Assembly: GCA_902631135.1 (NCBI GenBank) | Contig: CACOXL010000001.1 | Coordinates: 1-64,000 of the forward strand | DNA: 64,000 bases | From: an uncultured Pelagibacteraceae bacterium | GTDB taxonomy: Bacteria; Pseudomonadota; Alphaproteobacteria; Pelagibacterales; Pelagibacteraceae | Direction of reading: 5' to 3' | Shown here: piece after piece, positions 33,587 to 43,853 of the stretch | Position numbering within the stretch: position 1 is the stretch's first letter | Layout: every line of letters starts with the position of its first letter | Program-made: the position numbers and the translations under genes | The notes under the pieces: model-generated | What the model saw: the letters and a program-made list of their open reading frames with translations, nothing else | The model's database searches: none | What the model was told of the DNA's origin: nothing

Positions 33587-35061
33587 GTAAAAAAAATTCA
33601 GAGTATTTAATCAATCGAAAAGATAATCAATACGAGGTTGTTATTGGTTTAGAGGTTCATGCCCAAGTATTATCAGAGTCAAAATTATTTTCTAACTCTG
33701 CTACTAAATTTGGAGCTGAACCAAATACCCAAGTAAGTTTAGTTGATGCAGCATTCCCAGGAATGCTACCTGTGATAAATGAATTTTGTGTAAAACAAGC
33801 TATTAAAACTGGTATTGGCCTTAATGCAAAAATTAATAAACGTTCTGTATTTGATAGAAAAAATTATTTTTATGCAGATTTACCTCAAGGATATCAGATT
33901 TCTCAATTTAAAGATCCCATTGTAGGTGAGGGTAAGGTCATTTTAGACATGCCTGATGGACAAAAAGAGGTTGGTATTGAAAGATTACATTTAGAACAAG
34001 ATGCTGGAAAAAGTATTCATGATCTTGACCCTCAAAATACTTTCGTAGATCTTAACAGATCAGGAGTGGCTTTAATGGAAATTGTAAGCAAACCAGACCT
34101 TAGATCTCCTGAAGAAGTAAGTGCATATATTAAAAAATTAAGATCAATAATGAGATATTTGGGTACTTGTGATGGCAATATGCAAGAAGGATCATTAAGA
34201 GCAGATGTAAATGTCTCTGTAAGAGCAAAAGGTTCAAAAGAATTTGGAACAAGATGTGAGATTAAAAATGTAAATTCAATCAAATTTATGCAAATGGCTA
34301 TTGAATATGAAGCAAATAGACAAGTTGATTTAATTGAGGAAGGTAAATCAATAGATCAAGAGACAAGATTATTTGATACAAAAAAAAATGAAACAAGATC
34401 AATGAGATCAAAAGAAGACGCCCATGATTATCGGTATTTTCCTGATCCTGATCTATTACCGTTAGAAGTATCTGATGAATTTATTAATGAACTTAAGAAT
34501 AATATTCCAGAGTTGCCGGACGATAAAAAGAAAAGATTTATTGATGAATTTAAGTTGTCACCATATGAGGCGACAATCTTAGTCTCAGATATAGATACAG
34601 CAAAATATTTTGAAGAGGTTGTAGCTAAGATGGGTAAGAATAAAGATATGAAATTAGCAGTTAACTGGATTACAGGTGAATTATTCGCAGTTTTAAATAA
34701 TAAAAATCTAGAAATTTCTCAAAGCCCAGTAAGTGCAAAAAATTTAGCTATACTAGTTAACTTAATAAAGAATGGAACAATTTCAGGAAAAATAGCAAAG
34801 ACTGTATTTGAACTAATGTTGGACGGGGATAAAGATCCTCAAAAAATTGTTGAAGAAAAAGGACTTAAACAACAAAGTGATCCTAAAGCGATAGAAGCTT
34901 TAATCGATAAAATAATTAATGATAATAGAGAAAAAGCAATTGAATATAAGCAAGGTAAGGAAAAATTATTTGGTTTCTTTGTTGGTCAAGCTATGAAAGC
35001 TTCTGGTGGTAAAGCCAACCCGCAACTTATAAATGAGATTTTAAAGAAAAAACTTCAGTAG
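33583..35061 (+). CDS. gatB: Asp/Glu-tRNA amidotransferase subunit B
   Basis: [58 protein letters not shown]. Confidence 0.98.
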   Translation: MSKKNSEYLINRKDNQYEVVIGLEVHAQVLSESKLFSNSATKFGAEPNTQVSLVDAAFPGMLPVINEFCVKQAIKTGIGLNAKINKRSVFDRKNYFYADLPQGYQISQFKDPIVGEGKVILDMPDGQKEVGIERLHLEQDAGKSIHDLDPQNTFVDLNRSGVALMEIVSKPDLRSPEEVSAYIKKLRSIMRYLGTCDGNMQEGSLRADVNVSVRAKGSKEFGTRCEIKNVNSIKFMQMAIEYEANRQVDLIEEGKSIDQETRLFDTKKNETRSMRSKEDAHDYRYFPDPDLLPLEVSDEFINELKNNIPELPDDKKKRFIDEFKLSPYEATILVSDIDTAKYFEEVVAKMGKNKDMKLAVNWITGELFAVLNNKNLEISQSPVSAKNLAILVNLIKNGTISGKIAKTVFELMLDGDKDPQKIVEEKGLKQQSDPKAIEALIDKIINDNREKAIEYKQGKEKLFGFFVGQAMKASGGKANPQLINEILKKKLQ

Positions 35062-35062
35062 A

Positions 35063-35713
35063 ATGGGTGCAAACCTTGATATTACAGAAAAGTTACAAAA
35101 TTATATTAATAATTTTGGATTAAATTTACATCCAGTTCAACAAGAGATAATTAATTATAATAAAACTTTAGGTGACATCAAAAGAATGCAGATTGATCCC
35201 ACTCAATGTCATTTTCTTCACCTAATTATTAAAGTTTCAAATATAAAAAATGTTCTTGAAATTGGAACTTTTACTGGCCTGAGTGCCCTCACAATTTCAC
35301 TTGCTTTACCTGATGACGGAAAACTAATTGCCCTTGATAAAAATGAGGAGACAAACAAAATTGCGTGTGATTTTTTTAAAAAAGCAAATCAAGATCATAA
35401 AATTAAAACAATAATTAAACCAGCTCTTGAAAGCTTAAAAGAATTAAAAAATAATAAATTTGATATGATTTTTATTGATGCTGATAAAATGAATTATAAA
35501 GAATATTATGAAAAATCCTTAGAATTATTAAATAAAAGTGGTTTGATCATTATCGATAATGTTTTATGGCATGGTGAAGTAGCTGATGAAAAAAATAATG
35601 ATAAATTTACTATAAATATTAGAGAGTTTAATAAATTTGTATCTGAAGATAAAAGAGTAGAGCAAATAATTATTCCATTAGGTGATGGAATGACTGTTTG
35701 TAGGGTTTTATAA
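35063..35713 (+). CDS. Class I SAM-dependent O-methyltransferase (caffeoyl-CoA/catechol O-MT-like)
   Basis: KNVLEIGTFTGLSALTISLALPDDGKLIALDK, KFDMIFIDADKMNYKEYYEKSLELL, IIIDNVLWHGEV. Confidence 0.88.
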   Translation: MGANLDITEKLQNYINNFGLNLHPVQQEIINYNKTLGDIKRMQIDPTQCHFLHLIIKVSNIKNVLEIGTFTGLSALTISLALPDDGKLIALDKNEETNKIACDFFKKANQDHKIKTIIKPALESLKELKNNKFDMIFIDADKMNYKEYYEKSLELLNKSGLIIIDNVLWHGEVADEKNNDKFTINIREFNKFVSEDKRVEQIIIPLGDGMTVCRVL

Positions 35714-36621
35714 TGTTTAAAGTTTTTGGATTTTATAAATTTGTACAGGTTAAATCTTTAAAAAAAAATAAAGTCCTTTTACAAAAGTTCCTTATTTCAA
35801 ATCATATTAGAGGAACCATAATCATTGCTAAAGAAGGATTAAATGGCACCATTTCAGGCAGCTTCAAAAACATTAATAAAACTACTAAAAAACTTAAATC
35901 TTTATTCTCATTTAAACAATTTGATAGTAGTAATGAATCTAAGTCTAAATTTCAGCCTTTTCATAAACCTAAGGTCAAAATCAAAAAAGAAATTGTCCCA
36001 ATGAATTTAACTATTAATTCTAAAGACAGAAATATAAAAACCCATTTAGACACAAAAGATTGGAATAAACTAATTAAGAATAAAGATACCCACATAATTG
36101 ATACTAGAAAACCTTTTGAATATAAGGTTGGAACTTTTAAAAGATCAGTAAATCCAAATGTAAATAATTTCAGAGATTTTCCTAAGTATTTAAATAAGCT
36201 TAAGAAAAATAAACCAGTTGCAATGTTTTGTACTGGTGGAATACGATGTGAAAAAACTTCAGTTTATTTGAAGAAGAAGGGATTTAAAAATATTTACCAA
36301 TTAAATGGTGGTATTTTAAATTATCTAAAAAAGGTCAAGAAAAAAGAAAGTTTGTGGAAAGGTGAATGTTTTGTTTTTGATAACAGAGTTACTTTAAAAC
36401 ATGGGTTAAAGATAGGTTCATATTCTATGTGTAGTGGATGTAGAATGCCTATATCTCCTAAAGACAAAAGATCAAATAAGTATGAAGTGGGTGTTTCTTG
36501 CCCAAATTGTCATGATAAATTAACAGAGGCTCAAAAATCACGTTTTAGAATGAGACAAAGTCAGATATACAAAGCAAAGCAATCTGGAAAAAAACATATT
36601 TTTCAAAAAGAATTTAAATAA
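35713..36621 (+). CDS. trhO: tRNA uridine(34) hydroxylase, rhodanese family
   Basis: IIAKEGLNGTISGS, IDTRKPFEYKVGTF, rhodanese loop AMFCTGGIRCEKTSVYLKKKGF, C-terminal CxxC...CxxC. Confidence 0.9.
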   Translation: MFKVFGFYKFVQVKSLKKNKVLLQKFLISNHIRGTIIIAKEGLNGTISGSFKNINKTTKKLKSLFSFKQFDSSNESKSKFQPFHKPKVKIKKEIVPMNLTINSKDRNIKTHLDTKDWNKLIKNKDTHIIDTRKPFEYKVGTFKRSVNPNVNNFRDFPKYLNKLKKNKPVAMFCTGGIRCEKTSVYLKKKGFKNIYQLNGGILNYLKKVKKKESLWKGECFVFDNRVTLKHGLKIGSYSMCSGCRMPISPKDKRSNKYEVGVSCPNCHDKLTEAQKSRFRMRQSQIYKAKQSGKKHIFQKEFK

Positions 36622-36629
36622 GGATAACT

Positions 36630-38000
36630 TTGTCTAAATCAATAAAATTAACTAAAGATCCAATTTGGACTCTATTAAGAAAAGTCACAATACCCGCAAG
36701 TGTTGGTTCATTATTTCAAACTTTTTATAATTTAGTTGATACTTGGTTTGCTGGTAGAATTTCTGCAGAGGCAATAGGTGCTATAGCAAAATCATTTCCT
36801 ATTTATTTTACGATTATTGCTGTTGGTGTTGGGTTGGGTGCTGCAACAAATGCTTTAATTGGTAATTCAATAGGTGAAAAAAAAGTAAGAGTTGCTTCTA
36901 TGTATATTGCTCAGTCTCTAATTTTTGCATTAACAGTATCAATATTTGTAACTTTATTTGGATTAAATGCTTCAAATTATTTATTAGGTGTTATGGGATC
37001 TGATGCTGCTGGTATAGCTTTAACAAGAGAATATCTTGATATTATTTTTTATGGAACTTTTATTGTATTGATACAAATTTCTTTAAATGGAACTCTTAAT
37101 GCTCAAGGTGACACAAGAAGTTATAGGAATGTTTTAATATTTAGTTTTTTTCTGAACATTTTTTTAAACCCTCTTTTTATATGGGGATATGGTTTTATTC
37201 CTGGATTTGGTATAGCTGGACTAGCAATAGCAACTGTGATTTCACAGTTAATTGGAACAATTTACCTAGCTTACAAAGTTAATGATTGCAAAATTAGAGA
37301 ATATTTAAAATTACAATGTTTCATTCCTAAGTTTGATTATTTAAAATCACTAACAACACAAGCTGTCCCCGTTATGTTCAGTATGTTATTTATTGGGGTT
37401 GGTATATTTAATATTTTATATTTTATTGGTCAGTTTGGTGATCTAGCGACTGCTGGTTATGGAGCTGCTTTAAGGGTCGAACAAGTTTTCTTACTACCAG
37501 TTATTGGATTAAATACAGCAGTTCTTTCTATTGGAGGACAAAATTTTGGTGCTAAAGCTTATGATAGAATTAGAGAACTCTACACAAAGGCTTTATTATT
37601 TGGTTCGTCATTCATGGCAATCGCTGGAATAATAATATTTTTTGGCGCAGAGTTTTTTGTCTCTTTATTTACGGATAACCAAGAAGCTGTTTTGAGTGGC
37701 GCTATTTATTTAAAAGTTGCAGCACTAATTGGACCAATTTATCCAGTGTTCTTTATTACTACAGCAGTATTTCAAGCTGTTAAAAAACCTCTTTATAGTC
37801 TTTATTTAAGTATTCTAAGGCTCACAGCGTTTCCTTTTTTAAGTTTATGGTATGTAATCAATATCAGAGGTGGTAATTATGAGGATATTTTTTATACAAT
37901 AATGGCAACAAATTGGGCAATGGGAATTGCTGTTTTAATATTTATTGGTTATTTTCTAAATAATGTATTTAAACAAAAAAAATCTCTTTTTAGTTATTAG
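36630..38000 (+). CDS. MATE family efflux transporter
   Basis: ASVGSLFQTFYNLVDTWFAGRISAEAIGAIAKSFP, GLGAATNALIGNSIGEKK, multiple hydrophobic segments. Confidence 0.92.
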   Translation: MSKSIKLTKDPIWTLLRKVTIPASVGSLFQTFYNLVDTWFAGRISAEAIGAIAKSFPIYFTIIAVGVGLGAATNALIGNSIGEKKVRVASMYIAQSLIFALTVSIFVTLFGLNASNYLLGVMGSDAAGIALTREYLDIIFYGTFIVLIQISLNGTLNAQGDTRSYRNVLIFSFFLNIFLNPLFIWGYGFIPGFGIAGLAIATVISQLIGTIYLAYKVNDCKIREYLKLQCFIPKFDYLKSLTTQAVPVMFSMLFIGVGIFNILYFIGQFGDLATAGYGAALRVEQVFLLPVIGLNTAVLSIGGQNFGAKAYDRIRELYTKALLFGSSFMAIAGIIIFFGAEFFVSLFTDNQEAVLSGAIYLKVAALIGPIYPVFFITTAVFQAVKKPLYSLYLSILRLTAFPFLSLWYVINIRGGNYEDIFYTIMATNWAMGIAVLIFIGYFLNNVFKQKKSLFSY

Positions 38001-38442
38001 TATCTGTCTAATATTTTTTTTTCTTACTTATTTTGATGTTAAATCTAGCGAACTAAAAATTATCGATGGTGATACTATCCATTTAAATGGTGAAAAAATT
38101 CGTTTTAGTGGTATCGATACCCCAGAAATAAAACAAACTTGTATGAAGAATAATGAAATTATAAAATGTGGTATTCAAGCAAAAGAATTACTTGTTAAGA
38201 TAATTGCTGATAATAAAATTAAATGTGTTAGAGAAGGAAAAGATAGATATAAAAGAACACTAGCTGAATGTTTTGTAAATGATATAAGTTTATCTAGTTA
38301 TTTAGTCAAAAATGGTTATGCTTTTGCATACAGGAAGTATTCTAAAAAATTTATTGCTGATGAAGATTTTGCAAGAATAAATAAAATTGGGATGTGGTCT
38401 ATGAATTTTGAATATCCCTGGAATTGGAGAAAAAATAATTAA
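37963..38442 (+). CDS. Secreted thermonuclease/SNase-like nuclease
   Basis: N-terminal hydrophobic signal followed by LKIIDGDTIHLNGEKIRFSGIDTPEIKQ and YKRTLAECFVNDISLSSYLVKNGYAFAYRKYS; overlaps the MATE gene 3' end by 38 nt. Confidence 0.88.
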   Translation: MYLNKKNLFLVISICLIFFFLTYFDVKSSELKIIDGDTIHLNGEKIRFSGIDTPEIKQTCMKNNEIIKCGIQAKELLVKIIADNKIKCVREGKDRYKRTLAECFVNDISLSSYLVKNGYAFAYRKYSKKFIADEDFARINKIGMWSMNFEYPWNWRKNN

Positions 38443-39170
38443 TCTTTTTGTAATTTTTTTTCTAATTTTCTAACTAAATAAGAAACAATTAATATCAAAA
38501 TTAAATATTCAAAAATTAAAAATGTATATATCTCTAGAGGTCGGTAGGTAGTAACTACCAGTTCATTAGCCTTTCTGGTCAAATCACCTATACCAATAAT
38601 TGAAACTAATGAAGACATTTTTAAAACGTAAACAAACTGATTTCCAATTGCTGGTAAAATATTCTTAATTGCTTGAGGAAGTATAACTAATTTCAATTTT
38701 CTAAAAAAATTTAATCCTAAAGAGCTCCCAGCTTCCCATTGAGATTTTTTAATTGAATTTATTCCAGCTCTAAAAATTTCAGCTTGAAAAGCACTTTCAC
38801 TAATAGATAGAGCAATGATACCAGATACAAATGGGCTAAAACTGATACCTGTCATAATTGGTAAACCATAGTAGATCCATAAAATGAGAACTAATAACGG
38901 TATTGCTCTCACTATTTCGACATATCCAATATTTAAATAAGTCAAAAATTTATTTTTAGCCAAAGAAGGGATTGCGATTACCAGCCCTAAAAAAATTGAA
39001 ATGATTATTGAAACTACTGATATAAAAATAGTCGTAGTTAATCCACTTAATAAAAATTTGAGATTAGTTAATCCCTCCATATTATTTGGAGATAAAATTA
39101 ACCAATTAAGTTCACTTTTACCACATGAGGTTAAAGGTAAAATCAAAAGTAAAAAAAATAAATTTCTCAC
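38439..39170 (-). CDS. Polar amino-acid-type ABC transporter permease, with lipobox-like N-terminus
   Basis: GLTTTIFISVVSIIISIFLGL, EIVRAIPLLVLILWIYYGLP, QWEAGSSLGLNFFRKLKLVILPQAIKNILPAIGNQFVYVLKMSSLVS (EAA-like motif). Confidence 0.9.
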   Translation of the reverse strand: MRNLFFLLLILPLTSCGKSELNWLILSPNNMEGLTNLKFLLSGLTTTIFISVVSIIISIFLGLVIAIPSLAKNKFLTYLNIGYVEIVRAIPLLVLILWIYYGLPIMTGISFSPFVSGIIALSISESAFQAEIFRAGINSIKKSQWEAGSSLGLNFFRKLKLVILPQAIKNILPAIGNQFVYVLKMSSLVSIIGIGDLTRKANELVVTTYRPLEIYTFLIFEYLILILIVSYLVRKLEKKLQKD

Positions 39171-39210
39171 CCTTTATGTTATAAAGAATTAAAAATTAAT
39201 TACTAATTGA

Positions 39211-39978
39211 TTATAAGCTTTTTAGATTATATTTAGCTAGCAACTTAGTGAAGAAGCCAGATGACTTTTTCTTTTTAATCCAATCATTAACGTAACTGTT
39301 CCATTTATTATCACCTTTTGGAACCATCATCGCTAAGAAAGCTGGATTTTTTTCTCCATCTGGAACTATTGCTAATTGAGGATATTTAATTACTAGTTTA
39401 TTAGCCTCTGTAGAACTTGTTATATTTCCATCAGCTCTTCCAGCTAAAACTTCCTGAAAATCTCTAGCAGGAGCTTCAACTGAATTTAATTTTGATTTAG
39501 GAAAAAATTCTTTTGCTTTTTCTTCTTGTGATGTTCCAAGTGTAGTCGCAATTGTTACATTGGAATTATTCAAGGAATCCCAAGTAGGAAATTTTTTTAA
39601 ATTTTTCTTAAGTACTAATGGGACGGTTCCATATTTATAATAAGTATCTGTAAAACCTGCAACTTCAGCTCTTTTAGGAGTTTTTGTTACACTTGTAGAA
39701 ATATCATATCTTTCAGACGTTATACCAGAAACAATAGTTTTCCATTCAGCAGGGACAAATTCTATTTTAACTCCCATATCTTTTGCAAGTTCATTCATTA
39801 CATCAATATCAAATCCTTTATATTTATTTGTTGCTGGATCCTTCATAGTCATAGGATCCCAATCACCTGTTGTTCCAACTTTTAAAACACCTGAAGATAA
39901 AATTTTATCTAAATTTGACTCTGCGTTTAAAGAAAAGGGTAAAAAAGCAAATAATGCTATAAGGAATATTTTTTTCAT
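39211..39978 (-). CDS. Periplasmic solute-binding protein, family 3
   Basis: Signal peptide [76 protein letters not shown]. Confidence 0.9.
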   Translation of the reverse strand: MKKIFLIALFAFLPFSLNAESNLDKILSSGVLKVGTTGDWDPMTMKDPATNKYKGFDIDVMNELAKDMGVKIEFVPAEWKTIVSGITSERYDISTSVTKTPKRAEVAGFTDTYYKYGTVPLVLKKNLKKFPTWDSLNNSNVTIATTLGTSQEEKAKEFFPKSKLNSVEAPARDFQEVLAGRADGNITSSTEANKLVIKYPQLAIVPDGEKNPAFLAMMVPKGDNKWNSYVNDWIKKKKSSGFFTKLLAKYNLKSL

Positions 39979-40012
39979 ATTTCTTAATAGCTTATTTAAA
40001 ATTTAAATGAGA

Positions 40013-40576
40013 CTATAATCTTGACGCACTATCATTCATCCATGAGAATAAATGTTGAGAAAATGAGCGTCTTACAAAAAGATTTACCTCATTTTTGTTT
40101 TGATTATGAATTATCACATCAATTTTAGCGAGAATCGTTTGTGTTACAGAACCATTTTTGTTTCTAAAATCATTAAAATTAAACGGAGATCCTGTCTCAA
40201 ATAAGTCAAAAATTTTATCTCCTTTAATATTTATCATGACAAATTGATCTGTCACATCTGTCACAGCTCCTAAATTTTTTTTGGAAATATTCTTATCTAA
40301 TAAAATTTCAGTTTCATAATCATTATTATCAGAATTTGAAATTTCATTAGAGTAAATCATCCATTCATCTGGACTTAGCCATAAAGCACTCAACTTTTCG
40401 CTACTGGATGATGTGTTAGATTCAGTGGGTAAAAGTAAATTTAATGATTTACCAATTGCAGATAAAAATTCTCTTTTTTTACCTCTTATGATTAATTTCA
40501 TGATAGGTTTAACTTCTTTCATTTGTAAACCTGAATAAGATTTTTCTTCAGTTATTGCATTTGTGTAATTAAGCAT
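40013..40576 (-). CDS. soxG: Sarcosine oxidase subunit gamma
   Basis: LWLSPDEWMIYS, AVTDVTDQFVMINIKGDKIFDLFETGSPFNF; position after soxA. Confidence 0.87.
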   Translation of the reverse strand: MLNYTNAITEEKSYSGLQMKEVKPIMKLIIRGKKREFLSAIGKSLNLLLPTESNTSSSSEKLSALWLSPDEWMIYSNEISNSDNNDYETEILLDKNISKKNLGAVTDVTDQFVMINIKGDKIFDLFETGSPFNFNDFRNKNGSVTQTILAKIDVIIHNQNKNEVNLFVRRSFSQHLFSWMNDSASRL

Positions 40577-43574
40577 TTAATCTTTTATTCTCCTTGTCTA
40601 AAAAAACCGGGTCTGCAACTGTTACACTAATTTGTTTATCTTCCATTGGAATAATTAATTTTTGACCCATCATATTTTTTCCACCTTTTACGACTCCAAG
40701 AGCAATAGATTTTTTTAAGTTTGGACTATAATAGCTTGAGGTTACGTGACCCAACATTTCGACTGGTGATTTTTTAATGTCAGCAACGATTTGTGCACCT
40801 TCTTCTAAAATTTCATCTGGATTTTCAGTGAGTAGACCAACCAATTGTTTTCTATCTTCTCTTATTGTATCAGATCTATATAATGATCTTTTTCCTATAA
40901 AATCATATTTTTTTTTACTAACTATCCAATCCATTTGTAAATCAATAGGAGTCATTGTTGCGTCAGTATCTTGACCAACAATTATAAATCCTTTTTCAGC
41001 TCTTAATAAATGCATTGTTTCAGTTCCATATGGAGTAATCTTAAATTCTTTACCTACTTCCATGCATTTTTCCCATACTGATTTGCCGTAATTAGCTTGA
41101 ATATTTATTTCGTAGCTATGTTCACCAGTAAAACTAATTCTCATCACTCTGCATTTAATTTTACCAATTTTCGCATTTTTGAAAGACATATGAGGGAAAC
41201 TTTCATCTGAAAAATCAAGATCAGGAATTACTTGCGATACAATTTTTTTACTATTAGGCCCACAAACACTGACTGTTGCATAGTGGTCAGTTACGGATGT
41301 TAAATAGACATCTAATTCAGGCCATTCAGTTTGTAAATAATCTTCTAGTTTCCCCAAAACAGTTGCAGCTCCACCGGTCGTAGTAGTCATTATATAATGA
41401 TTTTCGTCTAACCTTGTTGTAACTCCATCGTCGTAAACCATACCATCTTCATTTAGCATTAGTCCATATCGACATTTTCCGATAGCAAGTTTTGACCAGG
41501 CGTTTGTATAAACTCTGTTTAAAAATTCGGAAGCATCAGTTCCTTGAATATCAATTTTTCCCAAAGTGGATGCATCTAAAATGCCTGCACTGTCTCTTGC
41601 AGCTTTACTTTCTCTTTGAACTGCATCATGCATGTTCTCACCATCTTTTGGATAATACCAAGCTCTCTTCCATTGTCCGACGTTTTCAAATTCTGCTTTA
41701 TTTTGAACGTGCCAATCATGAATCGGAGTTTTTCTGAATATATCAAAATACTCACCAACATTTCTTCCAACTATGGTTCCGAAAGTAAGAGGAGTGTAGG
41801 GTGGTCTGAATGTTGTTGTACCGAGCTCTCCCATTTTAGAACCCACAGTTTCAGAAATAATCCCTAATGCATGCATATTACCAAGTTTACCTTGATCAGT
41901 TCCCATTCCTGTTGTTGTGTATCTTTTTACATGTTCGATTGATCTAAATCCTTCTCTTAATGCTAATTTGATATCTTTTGCTGTTGCATCGTTTTGATAG
42001 TCTATAAAAGGCTTTGTTTTTCCAATAACTTTGTCAGATGGTAGTAACCATATATTTCTTTTTGATTTATTAAATGACGATTCAATTTCTAAATCTTCAA
42101 AATCTATATCTTTTAAATTTAAAAATTCTTTAAGAGTTTTAGGTATCGTTAATAATATTTCATCTAAAGTAAATTCCCCATTGCACGAACCAATACTAAT
42201 TTGATTAGATGGGTATATATTTGGTATGAAAACTTGATCTTCATCTCTAAATTTTAATTTTCCACCCGATTGTGTAAAAAGGTGTACAGCAGGAGTCCAT
42301 CCACCGGAAATTCCAAGACAATCACAATCAATAGATGTTTTAGAGCCTATTACTTTTTGACCATCTTTAGAAAGTTTCATTATTGAAACTTTATTAATTC
42401 TTTTGTATCCAAAAGTATCTACTATTGTATATCCCTTGTGGATTTTGATATTATTTTTTTCAATTTCATTAATTAATTTTGAATCAATTTCTTCTCTATT
42501 GTCGATAATAGCTTCAATATTAATACCTTTTTGATTTAAACTAATCGCCGTTTCATATGCGCTGTCATTATTTGTAAATAGAACATTTTTTTCTCCACAT
42601 GCTACACCATATAAATTTGCATATTTTTCAATTGCTGAAGAGAGTAAAATACCAGGTCGATCATTATTATTAAAAATCAATGGTCTTTCTAAAGATCCAG
42701 TTGCTGTTATTACTTTTTTTGCTCTTATTTTAAGTAATCTGTGACGAGTTTTGTTATTTCTTTGTTCTAATGGCAAGTGATCAGTTAAATTTTCTCTAGC
42801 CAATAAAAAATTATATCCATGAAAAGCAGCAACACTAGTTCTAGTTTTAATTTCTAAGTTTTTAATTTTTTTGATTTCGTTAATTTCTTTTTCTAACCAA
42901 GAACTTGATATTTGATTATTAATTTTAAAATGTTCAGAATTTTGGTAAATTGTAGATCCACCTAAATACGGCTTCTCATCAACCAAAAGTGTTTTATACC
43001 CATTTTTTGCAGATGATTTTGCTGCCATGACCCCAGAAATACCAGCACCAATAACTAAAACATCACAATGAATATATTTATGTTCATAAATATCTGGATC
43101 TGGTTCTTTAGGTGATTTTCCCAATCCAGCAGATTTTCTAATAAAGTATTCATATTTTTCCCAGAAACTTGCTGGCCACATAAAAGTTTTATAATAAAAA
43201 CCTGCAGGCAATATTGGGCTTAAAAAATTATTTATTCCCCCTATATCAAAATTTACACTTGGCCAACAATTTTGACTTGATGCTTCTAATCCTTCGTAGA
43301 TTTCTATTTCTGTAGCTCTTACATTAGGTTCAGTCCTTGATGTATTTTTGTGTAGCTGAACTATTGCATTAGGTTCCTCTGAACCAGCAGTCATTATTCC
43401 ACGTGGTCTATGATATTTAAAACTTCTTCCAACTAGATGGACATTATTTGCTAAAAGTGCTGAAGCTAAAGTATCTCCTTTATATCCATAGTAAGTTGTT
43501 CCATTAAATTTAAATGAAACTTTATATGTTTCATCAATGAATCTACTGGTTTTAACTCTTAAATTTTTTGTCAT
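40569..43574 (-). CDS. soxA: Sarcosine oxidase subunit alpha (1001 aa)
   Basis: FKFNGTTYYGYKGDTLASALLANNVHLVGRSFKYHRPRGIMTAGSEEPNA; FAD motif DVLVIGAGISGVMAAKSS; C-terminal GcvT-like aminomethyltransferase domain. Confidence 0.96.
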   Translation of the reverse strand: MTKNLRVKTSRFIDETYKVSFKFNGTTYYGYKGDTLASALLANNVHLVGRSFKYHRPRGIMTAGSEEPNAIVQLHKNTSRTEPNVRATEIEIYEGLEASSQNCWPSVNFDIGGINNFLSPILPAGFYYKTFMWPASFWEKYEYFIRKSAGLGKSPKEPDPDIYEHKYIHCDVLVIGAGISGVMAAKSSAKNGYKTLLVDEKPYLGGSTIYQNSEHFKINNQISSSWLEKEINEIKKIKNLEIKTRTSVAAFHGYNFLLARENLTDHLPLEQRNNKTRHRLLKIRAKKVITATGSLERPLIFNNNDRPGILLSSAIEKYANLYGVACGEKNVLFTNNDSAYETAISLNQKGINIEAIIDNREEIDSKLINEIEKNNIKIHKGYTIVDTFGYKRINKVSIMKLSKDGQKVIGSKTSIDCDCLGISGGWTPAVHLFTQSGGKLKFRDEDQVFIPNIYPSNQISIGSCNGEFTLDEILLTIPKTLKEFLNLKDIDFEDLEIESSFNKSKRNIWLLPSDKVIGKTKPFIDYQNDATAKDIKLALREGFRSIEHVKRYTTTGMGTDQGKLGNMHALGIISETVGSKMGELGTTTFRPPYTPLTFGTIVGRNVGEYFDIFRKTPIHDWHVQNKAEFENVGQWKRAWYYPKDGENMHDAVQRESKAARDSAGILDASTLGKIDIQGTDASEFLNRVYTNAWSKLAIGKCRYGLMLNEDGMVYDDGVTTRLDENHYIMTTTTGGAATVLGKLEDYLQTEWPELDVYLTSVTDHYATVSVCGPNSKKIVSQVIPDLDFSDESFPHMSFKNAKIGKIKCRVMRISFTGEHSYEINIQANYGKSVWEKCMEVGKEFKITPYGTETMHLLRAEKGFIIVGQDTDATMTPIDLQMDWIVSKKKYDFIGKRSLYRSDTIREDRKQLVGLLTENPDEILEEGAQIVADIKKSPVEMLGHVTSSYYSPNLKKSIALGVVKGGKNMMGQKLIIPMEDKQISVTVADPVFLDKENKRLNA

Positions 43575-43577
43575 TAT

Positions 43578-43853
43578 TTATTTAGTTGGAGGTTTCTCGC
43601 CCATTTTATAAACTGCTTTAATCATATCATTAGATGTATCTCGTACTACATTAAACCATTTTCTACATCCGTGAGTGTGAACCCATCTTTCGAATTGAAT
43701 ACCTTTAATATTCTTTCGCATAAATAGATATTCTGCCCATTGATCATCACTTAATTCAGTTGGCTGTTTGGGTCTAACTATATGAGCTTCTCCACCTGCC
43801 TTAAATTCACTTTGCTCTCTTTCACCACAATAAGGACAATTTATTACGAACAT
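43578..43853 (-). CDS. soxD: Sarcosine oxidase subunit delta
   Basis: INCPYCGEREQSEFKAGGEAHIVRP, RWVHTHGCRKWFNVVRDT. Confidence 0.95.
   Translation of the reverse strand: MFVINCPYCGEREQSEFKAGGEAHIVRPKQPTELSDDQWAEYLFMRKNIKGIQFERWVHTHGCRKWFNVVRDTSNDMIKAVYKMGEKPPTK

Noticed and set aside
41492-41867. Overlapping ORFs on both strands inside soxA (41492-41737, 41576-41770, 41616-41867)
   Set aside because: Embedded in conserved soxA; no family resemblance.
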